A stretch of DNA of 64,000 nucleotides from Pomphorhynchus laevis (lineage: Eukaryota; Acanthocephala; Palaeacanthocephala; Echinorhynchida; Pomphorhynchidae), in assembly GCA_012934845.2 (NCBI GenBank), contig WNNJ02000087.1:62001-126000 (forward strand), written 5' to 3'. The notes below the pieces were generated by a model. It was not told the origin of the DNA, did no database searches, and saw only the letters and a list, made by a program, of their open reading frames with translations. Of the stretch, positions 52,181 through 61,980 are shown piece by piece. The stretch's first letter is position 1, and the number at the start of each line of letters is the position of its first letter. Position numbers and translations under genes: made by a program.

Positions 52181-54804
52181 ATGTTTCTTTTGAAAGGCTG
52201 TTCTCGTGTTATGACAATGGCTAAAAGGATGGCATCAACAATGACTGTAACATTTGCTTCACCTACAGCTGTAAGTAAATTACGTGATCGCTGCATATTG
52301 CAGGGGCTATCATTTTAAAGTTAAAGGATTGTTAACTTTATTGATAGAGTAATTGATTGCAACATCAAACAATATCAATTAATTTTTTTTCAAAATACTA
52401 ATTTTAATAAGTATGTTTGTCCATAAACCCATGTTTTTAGTTTTGTTAAAACGTTATGGCATTTTTTTATTTCAGTTTATATCAATCTCAACATAACGGT
52501 TCATTATAGAAATAAAATTCATTTGAAATCATACGTTTCGAATTCTATCGTAAAGAGATACAATTTAACGTTGCTATATATAATCGATAAAAGTGATATC
52601 CAACTAAAAGTGACTTACGATTGACGTAAAAATGACGTCAAATTAAGTAATATAACGTCAAATTATTACGATGATTATATACAAAATATAAGTAATATTT
52701 TATAATATAAAAAATATCAAGTAATATGACGAAAATTATCTAAATATTAGTTCGTATATGTAGTCATTACATGTTTTTATTTTAAAAAATAGTATATGGC
52801 CCCGCTGTAATGTTGGGTCGAGGAATATTACCTGATAACATAGCAGTTCCTCCTGATGATCTCAATTTTTTATTCTGATACATCGTCTATTATCAATTAA
52901 TTAATTCATAAAATTGACTTGTATTCAAAAATTCAATTTAAAATTTTAACTTAATCTTATATAACAATTATTAATTATTTATAATTATTTGATTATTTTC
53001 ATAAAAATAATTAAAGTGTCTGTCAATTATATAATCAAATATCATCGGAGGAAATACGCCATTAACATGTATTTTGGCTCGCTCCGATGTTGGGCAAAGG
53101 ATTGGGGACTGAAAGCTTGTAACATAGCAGTTTATTCTGATGACCTCTAATCCTTATTCTGATATATCGCCTCTTATTTATTAGTCATTTCATAAAAATT
53201 GACTTTTTAAAAAAATACAATTCTAAACTAAAACTTGATATGAGTAACTCATATGAGATATATGAGTTATGTATATAACTCATATATCTTTATCTTAAAC
53301 ATATAAGATATATGTTTAATTTATAAAGAATTGAATATACGTAAACTCAGTTGCCTGATCTGATTTGCTTGTTATCTTGAGGTATATTACGATCATTCTA
53401 CGAAGATTAAGCAGATTGACGTTCCATCCGTAAATGGTGAATTCGGTATTCTTGCCGACCATGTCCCCGCAATTGCTGTTCTTAAACCAGGGTTGATTAC
53501 TTTTCATGAAATAGATGGAGAATTAAAAAGATATTTTGGTATTACCACCCTCTAGGTTTAATGAATTTTAATTGCTCTTTATATCTTTAGCCAGTAGTGG
53601 AACTGTTTGCGTAAATTCAGATTCAACTGTTCAGATTCTTGCAGAAGAAGCATGCTCACTAGATGAAATAGATGCTAATGTAAGAATATAACAATAATAA
53701 CAATTTTATCTTTCTTCATTTGCGAATTATACAGAAAGGCATTTGGTTTTTAAAAACATCGGAACTTAAATCATTAAGGAAAATGTTGATGTGTGCGTTT
53801 TGCGTTTTAATGTTTAATCCCCAAATGTTGACATTTGAGGATTATTTGAATTGCGAAAATTTTTATAATCTACTTAATTTTACTTATAAGATAAAAATTA
53901 ATAATTCATATTCTATAAAGCTTAAAAACAAGTCAGCTATAATTGGGCTACTATTATCACCCATTGGAACACCTTTTACTTGTCTAAATATAGATGTCCC
54001 TACTTTTAAATAATTTTGATTTATCAAAATATTTAAGGATTCTATTAATTCAATTTTATCCATATATTTATATTTATTTGATGGTTTAATTTTTGTTAGA
54101 TAGGCGTTATAATTATTATAACATATGTATATCTTTTTCCGAATATAAGATTAATTAATTTTACTAACGCTTCTTTAATATCTACGAAGTCTAGATTTGT
54201 ATAAGGAGTATTAAAATCGTATGTATTTATATTTTGAAAATTTATTCCTTTTGTCTGTTCAAAAAATTCTTTATTATCTGATTCAACCTTTATACCCTTT
54301 TTATCCATTATAGAACAGTGACTTGTAATAATTGTTTCTAAGCTTAACTCACTACGTTCATATGTTAGATTTACATTTAAATCAATATAATCAATATAAT
54401 TTAAATCATCAGTATATCATAAAGCTTTTTGCATATGAATTTGTTTTTATTTAGTTTTGATTTTCTGATTCTTTTTTAATTTTTTCGAAATCAAATCTAC
54501 ATTCCAAATCAAATCTAGTTTTATTTTATTTTTATATTATTTTATTTCGAAACTATTTGTTTATTTATGTATTAATAAATTAGTTTATGTACTGTTTATT
54601 ATTAAATACTTGTTTATGAAAATAAATACTTGTGTAACTTTATTCTAATTTAGAAATTTTGTTTCTGTTAAGGCAGTTCAAACGGAACTCAAAAATGCCC
54701 AAGAAAAAATGAACTCGACTAGTGACCAAACCGAAAAAGCGGAAGCACAAATTGCTTTTGAGTGTGCTTCTACGCTTGTTAAGCTCATTTCATCTAGCAA
54801 ATAA
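52181..54804 (+). CDS. ATP5F1D: Mitochondrial ATP synthase subunit delta, four exons
   Basis: Exons 52,181-52,270, 53,382-53,538, 53,591-53,679 and 54,673-54,804 encode 155 aa. Exon 1: basic presequence MFLLKGCSRVMTMAKRMAST, then MTVTFASPTA. Exon 2: KIKQIDVPSVNGEFGILADH then VPAIAVLKPGLITFHEIDGE. Exon 3: SSGTVCVNSDSTVQILAEEA. Exon 4: a helical C-terminus ELKNAQEKMNSTSDQTEKAE to STLVKLISSSK. It aligns throughout with human ATP5F1D (FTFASPTQV, QVDVPTLTGAFGILAAHVP, SSGSIAVNADSSVQLLAEEA, EAQIRIEANEALVKALE). The protein belongs to the central stalk of F1 in the mitochondrial matrix. Exon junction phases fit (0, 1, 0). Intron 2 is 52 bp, whereas intron 1 (1,111 bp) holds two repeat X copies and intron 3 (993 bp) an antisense Penelope fragment. 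Confidence 0.9.
52795..53035 (+). repeat. Repeat X, copy i (intron 1 of ATP5F1D)
   Basis: Contains GGCCCCGCTGTAATGTTGGG, then AACATAGCAGTTCCTCCTGA, then CATAAAATTGACTT, the conserved landmarks of repeat X. CTG..ATGTT faces AACAT..CAG across the loop region. Its right part is plain AT-rich sequence. Confidence 0.7.
53041..53372 (+). repeat. Repeat X, copy ii, ending at the ATP5F1D exon 2 acceptor
   Basis: It begins ATCATCGGAGGAAATACGCC, continues with CGATGTTGGG, AACATAGCAG and CTGATGACCTCTAATCC, and ends ACGTAAACTCAGTTGCCTGA followed by TCTGATTTGCTT. Copy iii ends in the same way (ACGTAGACTCAGTTAGCTGA). The acceptor AG is at 53,380-53,381, about ten bases beyond the last shared bases, so the repeat supplies the pyrimidine-rich and branch-site region. 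Confidence 0.72.
53238..53319. repeat. Three tandem perfect hairpins inside repeat X copy ii
   Basis: ATATGAGT/ACTCATAT (53,238-53,254, 1-nt loop), GATATATGAGTTAT/ATAACTCATATATC (53,257-53,288, loop GTAT) and TTAAACATATA/TATATGTTTAA (53,295-53,319, loop AGA). Copies iii and iv of repeat X lack them at this place. Confidence 0.88.
53725..54440 (-). pseudogene. Penelope-like RT fragment in ATP5F1D intron 3 (antisense to the gene)
   Basis: The minus strand reads MDKKGIKVESDNK, a deletion, then EFFEQTKGINFQNINTYDF, FNTPYTNLDFVDIKEALVKL and FGKRYTYVI. Shortly after come KYKYMDKIELIESLNILI, the end of the gap before motif B, and VPMGDNSSPIIADL-type text near 53,960. It is ~93% identical to the copy at 60 kb where they overlap. 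An older element, inserted antisense in the intron. Confidence 0.72.
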
Positions 54805-55019
54805 ATTATTTTCATCGCAATATAATCTCAATATCATCTTACAATTAACATTTTATTTACGAGAATTTTCGTTACGTTCTCTCAAATTATTTTTTTACGA
54901 AATCAACTAAAATTTATTTTTAAGAGTTTAACCTTTACATGCAATTGCAGCAAAATCAAATAATTTGTTAAAAATTAATAAAAATACTTTTTGAAAGAAT
55001 ATTTCACAAGTAGTTTTTA

Positions 55020-55049
55020 AACTAGTTTTAGTTTAAACTAAAACTAGTT
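55020..55049. repeat. 30-nt perfect palindrome without loop
   Basis: AACTAGTTTTAGTTT is followed immediately by its exact reverse complement. Confidence 0.92.
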
Positions 55050-55113
55050 CTTAAAATTTTATATATTTTTTAAAATGCTAAGTATCTAATTAGCAAAAAT
55101 TGAATTTCACTAT

Positions 55114-55165
55114 TTCGATTTATCGAAGCGATAGATCGATTGATCTATCGCTTCGATAAATCGAA
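55114..55165. repeat. 24-bp perfect hairpin
   Basis: The arm 55,114-55,137 (TTCGATTTATCG, AAGCGATAGATC) pairs without mismatch with 55,142-55,165 around the loop GATT. Confidence 0.92.
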
Positions 55166-56142
55166 TAAATTTGATTTATCACAAACAATGCGTTCTTAAC
55201 GTAGTTGTAAATATAATTTAAACAATCCTAAATTTTATAAAAAATGTTAATTCTAAATTTTAAAATTTGTTGATTTTAATAACTTTTTAAATAAATTTTT
55301 AAAATAAATCTTATTTTTAACATTTATCTTACGTAAAAATCATCGATAAAATCATAAATTTTTAGAAATTTTATTTTGATATAGAAAATGTTAGGTAATA
55401 TTTTAGCTCTAAGGTTTGTGAAGTAGTCTCAAATATTTTCGTTGTTTTTGTTACTCTTTGAAATAATTTTGATAATTTTCGTTATTAATTTAGTCCTTAA
55501 CATCTGAAGCAGTAGACTTTCAAAATTTCTAATTTCTCTTTTTACTTTACTACTCTTTCCACTAATTAATAACATCAACATTAATTTCATTAACGTAGTG
55601 TTTAAAGAAATTATATGATTTCCATCGATCAAGCGGTATTTACATATTGATTACGGTTAATTTTAATGATTGGATTATACAACACAGCATATCAGATAAT
55701 AACCTAATTATTGTGATTTTATAATTCAAATTTGATCCAAAAAATTTTAATGTAAACATTTTTATCTGCAATTGGATTTGCTTATATTACTTGTGACGCG
55801 CCAATGGCACACATTGTTCCATTGGCGAAAGGTTTCATTCCTGAAGGGCCTAGGTTCTAACGTTTTTTAATCTTTATATATTTTACGATGTATATTGAAA
55901 CTAAATATATTTTTCTTTTTTTGTTTCACAAAATCCCAACCTTTTACTTCAACTATAAAATAATAAGGTAATGAATTTAAAATCTACACTTTTAGGTTGT
56001 ATAGTATGTGCATTAAAAACGTTCTTAGATAAAAATATATCTTTATTTTACACGTTTTTATGAAGAAGTTGAATTCTCAGCAACTTAAAGAAACACACAA
56101 ATACGAGTCTGTTCAATCTTGTAAACAGAAAGCTTTATTACA

Positions 56143-56328
56143 ATGAGAGTGGGCATTCCACTAACAAGAAGATTTTTTCAACGTTCTGGTAAAAAAATCT
56201 TTGATACTAATTCAAATACGAAAACATCCCATTTGATCCAAACTTTTTTCGATTTAGGTTCTCTCTATATTCAATTCGTCTTATCAAGTCTTATACACCG
56301 AATATACAACAGAAACTGTGCATCTTAA
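56143..56328 (+). CDS. Candidate small host gene, possibly spliced (unidentified)
   Basis: The frame starts MRVGIPLTRRFFQRSG, basic and Arg-rich like a mitochondrial presequence. Inside lies a good intron candidate, 56,189-56,257 (69 bp): GTAAAA donor, TACTAAT branch-site match at 56,204, and TTTTTTCGATTTAG acceptor. Removing it gives a 38-aa product ending SLYIQFVLSSLIHRIYNR. Left in, the frame stays open (61 aa), because 69 is a multiple of three and contains no stop. I do not recognise the protein. Its position beyond two respiratory-chain genes is suggestive only. Confidence 0.3.
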   Translation: MRVGIPLTRRFFQRSGKKIFDTNSNTKTSHLIQTFFDLGSLYIQFVLSSLIHRIYNRNCAS

Positions 56329-56329
56329 G

Positions 56330-56794
56330 AGAATAAAAAATTTGAATAATTTATACGAAAACTTAGAAATAATTCTGTCAACTTCGTCGTAACTTTAAAT
56401 TTCCTAAATGCTGTCTATTATTTTTCTGTCTAAATAAATTAGAGATGACATATTCCCAACATCCGTTGTTGAAAGTTGTCTGATAACATCGCACTCGATC
56501 GTCTTATATTCAGTCAAAATGCTTAAAACTAAATTAATCACTTCTTACCGTATTCTTGATCGAATAATGATTGAAGTTTTCCAACATTTGCACAATTACC
56601 AAGTTATCTTCAAATGGCTTATAATAACATAATAAGTTGTTCGCTGAAAACGAATCCTGACAACTTCGTCGTGACCTTAAACCATGTAAGCAAAAATCTG
56701 ATTTTAGCAAAGCTACTGCCATTTTATGTCAAATCGTGATTTTTCATTGACCGTATTTTATATTTTTCATTGACCGTATTTGTGTATTTGTGAT
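56330..56794. other. Unassigned stretch with a 25-bp diverged repeat
   Basis: CAACTTCGTCGTAACTTTAAA (~56,390) and CAACTTCGTCGTGACCTTAAA (~56,660) are similar direct repeats. A 62-codon minus-strand frame starts MAVALLKSDFCLHG, with no recognised family. Nothing else is seen. Confidence 0.35.
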
Positions 56795-57760
56795 TTATTA
56801 TTAAAATTTATTTCTTTGATGGAATTAAATATTCAATACTTTCAACAAATTAAGGTGTTCCTCAGGGTAAGGCTCTTAGACCACTTGTTCAGTCTATTTG
56901 TATATGATCTGCCAGCATGTACAAGTAAATCTAACTCTTCTTGTCTTTTATATGCAGATTATCATGTTATATATTCGTCAAAATTAGGCGATGTAAGTTC
57001 AGCATTAGTTAGACTCAAACTGTATAGGCGAATGGTTTGCAGGTTAATCTAGCGAAAACAAAATTGTTAAAATTCTGAGAGGGCGTTAGGTTACCACGAA
57101 ATGATGTTTTTACCTTTGACGGTTTGAGCTTGCAAATGTGTACGTAATTCTGCTATCTTGGCTTTAATCTGTTCTCCGAGTGGAGTTTTACTAATCATTT
57201 TGATATAATTGCTTGTAAGGTTGCTTCTTGTATGAGTACGGTCAATTTTTTCGCGTTCTACAAAATATCCTACAGACATGAAATATTTTTAAATGATGCT
57301 TCTTCTGAAGTTATATATGGGTTATCCGCTATTTGGCAGGATTTGCCTATTCGAAATTTTGAGAAAATTTATGAAATAAAATGGAATTTCCTTAAATTCT
57401 TCTTTTGCTTGTCCGGCAAGGTTTCGTTTTCTTCGCGTGTATCTAAGTGGAATTCGAAGCAACTCTGACTGGATAGTGTTATCCAATTTACGACTGCAGT
57501 TGAATTCCCGAACATTTATAAGTTTGGTAGTCAAAGAAAGCGAGCTTTGAAATTAAATGATTAAATGAGATTTAATCTCAAATAAGATTTTCTCTTGACG
57601 GTTTTCATGGAAAGTTTTGCTCAAATAGATAATGTGCAACACAAGAGGATCTTTTCGTATTTGTAAATACTGTTTGTGTATGTGCCAACTGCTGTTAAAT
57701 GCTCGAACTTCCATTCATTTAAAAGCAATATCATTATTGCAGACTAACCACCTGTGAATT
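56795..57760 (+). mobile_element. LINE family D, copy 2 (degenerate)
   Basis: Same order as copy 1: FQQIKVFLR (motif B region damaged), LFVYDLPACTSKSNSSCLLY then ADYHVIYSSKLGDVSSALVR (motif C Asp-Asp changed to Asp-Tyr), and later IYGLSAIWQDLPIRNFEKIY and SRVSKWNSKQL. The 3' UTR has GACGGTTTTCATGGAAAG at ~57,597. Several frameshifts; much of the sequence between motif D and the C-terminal part is decayed. Confidence 0.72.
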
Positions 57761-58148
57761 AGTATAATTAATTTGGTAGATATTTGCCAATTCACGTTGT
57801 AGTGTTGTAATAACGTTTTGATGCTGGTCGTCCCTTATCACCCAAACGGCAGAAAGTTACTATTTTCAATAGATTATCTCAAATAATTATTAATTAATTA
57901 TATATTAATTCTGTTAATTATTAAAATAAATAGTTTATAATAATTGCTTAGTTATATTTTATTGTTTCTTTTTGAATTACATTGAACATATATTTTGATG
58001 CATTAAATTAAATAATTACAGCTGATTGTAATTACTTTGCAACACATTGTTTTCCACCATATATGTACTTGTCATCGACAAATTGGCAAGATCCTTAATT
58101 TAATCTCCTTGATTTTCTTGACGCAAACCATTCATAATGAGATTAAGT

Positions 58149-58255
58149 ATAAGGAGATTTTCTCTTGATGGTTTTCATGGAAAGTTTTTCTCAAATAGGT
58201 TTATTTTCCACATAAGAGAATCCTCCTCGAATTTGCATGTATTTAAAAACACTAT
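58149..58255 (+). repeat. Orphan LINE family D 3' UTR segment
   Basis: GATTTTCTCTTGATGGTTTT and CATGGAAAGTTTTTCTCAAA repeat the 3' UTR at 57,587-57,665. No coding sequence is attached. The intervening 57,760-58,148 is AT-rich with no gene seen. Confidence 0.6.
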
Positions 58256-58308
58256 CCTTATAGTGTTAAAAGGACACAGTATCATTTTAAAGGACACTGT
58301 GTCCTTTT
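58248..58308. repeat. Two tandem perfect hairpins
   Basis: AACACTAT/ATAGTGTT (58,248-58,267, loop CCTT) is followed directly by AAAAGGACACAGT/ACTGTGTCCTTTT (58,268-58,308, 15-nt loop). Confidence 0.88.
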
Positions 58309-58409
58309 TTATACAAGCGACTACGAAAGAAATTTGAGATGTAAGAACACTGTCTTGAAAGCGGTAAGAAATAAGAAAAGTTATTTTCTCTACATATAAT
58401 TTTATAACA

Positions 58410-58445
58410 AAATTAAAGTCTGCATCAAAATGCAGACTTTAATTT
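58410..58445. repeat. 16-bp perfect hairpin flanked by a 15-bp direct repeat
   Basis: AAATTAAAGTCTGCAT pairs with ATGCAGACTTTAATTT around CAAA. TTTCTCTACATATAA occurs at 58,385-58,399 and again at 58,443-58,457, overlapping the right arm. Confidence 0.88.
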
Positions 58446-58459
58446 CTCTACATATAAAT

Positions 58460-58850
58460 AAATACGATTTTAATACTCCATATACAAATCTAGATTTAGT
58501 AGATATTAAAGAAGCGTTAGTAAAATTAATTAATCTTATATTCGGAAAAAAATATCCATATGTTATAATAATTATAACGCCTATTTAACAAAAATTAAAC
58601 CACCAAGTAAATATAAATATATGGATAAAATTGAATTAATAGAATCCTTAAATATTTTGATAACTCAAAATTATTTAAAAGTAGGGACATCTATATTAAG
58701 ACAGAAACATAATGGAAACAGAATCCAATTGTAAAAGTCTTAATTTTGATAAAATAAATGAATATATATGTACCCATAATCCAGAATCAAGAACACATTT
58801 CGATATTAAATCAAAAACTGTTAGAAAAAGAAGATTTTTAGATTAAAACG
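58460..58850 (+). pseudogene. Penelope-like RT fragment, mosaic
   Basis: The text for FNTPYTNLDLVDIKEALVKL and FGKKYPYV, then KYKYMDKIELIESLNILI, TQNYLKVGTSILR, matches the region before motif B in the 60-kb copy. At ~58,705 it jumps to an upstream part of the element (NPIVKVLILIK frame; CNCKSLNFDKINE in another), so pieces are out of order. About 90% similar to the other copies. Confidence 0.65.
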
Positions 58851-58859
58851 CTTAATTCC

Positions 58860-59300
58860 ATGTACCCATTAGGATTGAATAAGGTGGTACAAGGAATTGG
58901 CGGAAGTAGTATAATACATAATAAACAACTATATTATAATAATCCGGTAAAACGCAAGTTAAGAAATAATAATAGACAGTTATTGTAATACAAAATACTA
59001 TAATCGTACAATGAATGTTAATAATAACAATAGAAAAAAATACTATTAGTAATACCAATACTAATACGCTTTTCAGATAAGAAAAGCGAGTAATAGCAGA
59101 TAAGATAACCTAGTTTATATTATTTATATTATATATTTATATTATATTTATAAATAATGATAAATAAAATAAATAATTATAAATAATAATATAAAATAAT
59201 ATTAAATAATCATATAAGACTCATTTGACCATTAGCAAAAAATATAATAAACTTCATTAATAAATGTATAGATGATATAAATATTCGGAACTTTTAAATA
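58860..59300. other. AT-rich stretch, no gene recognised
   Basis: Composed largely of TAATAA/TTATAT-type low-complexity sequence, probably decayed element flank. Confidence 0.45.
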
Positions 59301-59301
59301 A

Positions 59302-61114
59302 TTCTAAAAGTAAAGAAATAATAGGGTCAGATTTAAGTAAATATATTCCTAAAATAAGGTATAAGCTGTTACAGCCATTAAGACGAAAAATTTGTAATTA
59401 TAATAAAGAATTAAAATCAATATGTAACGATAATATTAGAAACATAATAGAAACAGAATGCAATTGTAAAAGTCTTAGTTTTGATAAAATAAATGAACAT
59501 ATATGTACCCATAATCTAGAATTAATTGAAAATTGTGAATTAAGAAAGCTGCTATCAAAAGGGTATAAATATAGATTAAATAACAACAACGACAAAAATA
59601 AAATATACAGTTCGTTATATAATAACTTAAATGATTACTTTAGTAAGCTGATTAATAGTGAAAGCTCGAATATATCTAAGATAAAAATTTGGAAAGATTA
59701 TATATTTGATAAAATTAAAAATAAAATGAAAATAACAAACAATTATAAAAGGAAAGATAAAATTAATAAAGATATGTATAAAGAACTTACTAAATTAAAG
59801 GATAACTATATAATAACAACTATTGATAAAGCTAGTAATAACTTTGTCTTCATATGCAAAAAGCTTTATTATGATATACTAATGAAAGAGGTTAATTCTA
59901 ATGATTTAAATGTAAATCCAACAAATGAACGCAGTGAGTTAAGTTTAGAAACAATTATTAAAAGTCACTGTTTTATAATGGATAAAAAGGGTATAAAGGT
60001 TGAATCAGATAATAAAACTATACCTATATTATATTGGAATCCAAAATTACATAAAAATCCAATAAAACCTAGGTTCATATGTAGTGCGTTTAAATGTACA
60101 TTAAAACCACTTTCTGTCTATATGAATAAAATACTTAAAGTAATTAAAGCACACTTCAAAAAATATTGCAAGGTAATCGAAATTAATACTGGTATAAAAC
60201 ACTATTTCAGTATTAATTCTACAAAAGAATTTTTAGAACAGACAAAAGGAATAAATTTAAAAATATAAATACATACGATTTTAGTACGCTTTATACAAAT
60301 CTAGATTTAGTAGATATTAAAGAAGCGTTAGTAAAATTAATTAACCTTATATTCGGAAAAAGATATACATATATATGTTATAATAATTATAACGCCTATC
60401 TAACAAAAATTAAACCATCAAATAAATATAAATATATGGATAAAATTGAATTATTAGAATCCTTAAATATTTTAATAAATCAAAATTATTTAAAGGTAGG
60501 GACATCTATATTTAGACAAGTAAAAGGTGTTCCAATGGGTGGTAATAGTAGCCCAATTATAGCTGACTTGTTTTTAAGCTTTATAGAATATGAATTTGTT
60601 CATAACTGTGTAAAAACTAAATCTAAACCATATGAAATATATGTTTCGATACATTGATGATATATGTGTATTTAATTCTAATAATTTTTATTCAATTAGT
60701 GAACAAATTTATCCAGAAAGCCTTATTCTTAACAAAACCAATATTGATGATAAAAAAGGTGTATATCTAGACATGAACATTAAATTAACGTTAACTAAAA
60801 CTACTTTTAATTTATATCGTAAAGCTGACATATTTAAATTTACAAGAAACATATTTTTGCATGAGCATTCATGCATACCATATAATATAAAATATAATAC
60901 ATTTAATAATGAAATTTTAAGAATTGCAACAATATGTAATGATATTGGCTTTCTTCAAAATCATTTAAATAATTTAATAGATACATATTTTAAACTAGGT
61001 TACTATAAAAATAACATCAAGCAGAAAATAGTAAAATATATAAATCAACACAATAATATAAAGAATAAATTTAAACTCTTAAGTGGCAAATTTTTATGGA
61101 TGGATAATAAATAA
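59302..61114 (+). pseudogene. Penelope-like reverse transcriptase, main copy (two frame breaks)
   Basis: N-terminal region: CNCKSLSFDKINEHICTHNL, ELRKLLSKGYKYRL. Then TTIDKASNNFVFICKKLYYD, EPILYWNPKLHKNPIKPRF-like PKLHK block (60,035), FKCTLKPLSVYMNKIL, NTYDFSTLYTNLDLVDIKEA (the FDFSTLYT motif A of this group), YLKVGTSIFRQVKGVPMGGN (motif B), SSPIIADLFLSFIEYEF, FRYIDDICVFN (motif C, YIDD), KGVYLDMNIKLTLTKTTFNL, and a C-terminal part to 61,114. The PKLHK and GVPMG..SPI..LFL..YE blocks are typical of Penelope-like RTs. No GIY-YIG domain was recognised downstream. Frames change near 60,265 and 60,650. Three other partial copies lie in the window. Confidence 0.82.
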
Positions 61115-61145
61115 TATACTTTGTATTATAATAAGATACTAGATA

Positions 61146-61481
61146 GTTTTATCAGAGGAAATACATCATTAGCATGTATTTGGCCACGCTGCTATGTTGG
61201 GTAGAGGAGTTAGGGGCCGAAACCTGATAGCATAGCAGTTCCTCCTGATGACCTCTAATTCTTATTCTGATACAACGTCTGTTATTTAATTAGTCAATTC
61301 ATAAAAATGACTTTTATTTTAAATATTCAATTTTTTATTTTAACTTGATTTTAAATTATAGAAAATCTAAAAACAATTATTAATTTTATTATTTAATTAT
61401 TAAATTTTGATTTAGCATTATTATGTTTTTGTTTATTTTATAAATATATTAAATACGTAGACTCAGTTAGCTGATTTGATT
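61146..61481 (+). repeat. Repeat X, copy iii (most complete)
   Basis: From TTTTATCAGAGGAAATACAT to GACTCAGTTAGCTGATTTGA. The core has GCTGCTATGTTGGG and GATAGCATAGCAG, an 8-bp inverted repeat, plus GAGTTAGGGG and CCTCTAATTC, a 10-bp complementary pair with two G-T. It begins 30 bp after the Penelope ORF. Confidence 0.78.
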
Positions 61482-61486
61482 TCTTA

Positions 61487-61625
61487 TACGACACTCGCCC
61501 CACCTTTCTATCACTGCGTTTCCGTAATTTCCTCTTACTTAACGTTCCAAATTACTCTAACAACTACGGTCTTTAATCCTATTTCGTTACCGCCCTACTC
61601 GACGTCCGCCGCGTGGACGTCCTAA
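61487..61625 (+). pseudogene. LINE family B fragment (RT C-terminus, 140 bp)
   Basis: ACGACACTCGCCCCACC... to GTCCGCCGCG matches 43,267-43,425 (the region coding for DDTRPTSLSLRSCHTLLL) at ~85%, with a short deletion. No 3' end is attached. Confidence 0.72.
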
Positions 61626-61655
61626 TATAATAGTATAATTACATTATATTATTTT

Positions 61656-61679
61656 ATACTCATATTAGAATATGAGTAT
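61656..61679. repeat. Perfect 11-bp hairpin next to a second small one
   Basis: ATACTCATATT/AATATGAGTAT around AG. Upstream, AATATAAT (61,624) and ATTATATT (61,643) form another. Confidence 0.82.
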
Positions 61680-61721
61680 TATATGATATGTTTATTATAG
61701 AGTATAAGATACACTAAATAA

Positions 61722-61980
61722 TCAAATTTCATCAGAGGAAAAACGTAATTAGCATGGCCCCGCTGCTATGTTGGGTCGATGATTAGAGGCCAAAACCTGA
61801 TTTATTAGTCAATTCTTAAAAGTTTTTATTTTATTTTAAATTTCAATTTTTTTAACTTGATATAAATTATAAAAAATCTTATGACATTTATTTTATTATT
61901 AATTATTAATTATTTAATTGTTTAAATTTTATTTATCTTTATATTAATTTATATAATAAAATATGTATCTCGAATATAAA
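61722..61980 (+). repeat. Repeat X, copy iv (internal deletion)
   Basis: TTTCATCAGAGGAAAAACGT, GGCCCCGCTGCTATGTTGGG, GATTAGAGGCCAAAACCTGA, then a jump to TTTATTAGTCAATTC. The AACATAGCAG..CCTCTAA part is missing. It runs into the hairpin pair at 61,981. Confidence 0.72.

Larger units (their letters stand above)
54805..56142. other. AT-rich intergenic stretch with two long palindromes
   Basis: No confirmed gene. At 55,755-55,860 a frame without an ATG reads FLSAIGFAYITCDAPMAHIV and then PLAKGFIPEGPRF before a stop; it looks protein-like, but I see no splice acceptor in front of it and no family I can name. The rest is AT-rich with no signal. Confidence 0.45.

Noticed and set aside
53316-53507. 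Minus-strand frame over ATP5F1D exon 2
   Set aside because: It is the antisense shadow of a confidently identified exon.
55755-55860. Host exon reading FLSAIGFAYITCDAPMAHIV
   Set aside because: It looks protein-like, but there is no ATG, no AG acceptor within ~60 bp upstream and no family match I can name.
61190-61290. Hammerhead ribozyme in repeat X (CTGATGA and GAAA present)
   Set aside because: CTGATGA and CGAAAC occur, and the intervening arms can pair, but the base pair next to the core would be C opposite C, copy iv lacks CTGATGA, and no NUH cleavage site with the right third stem was found.
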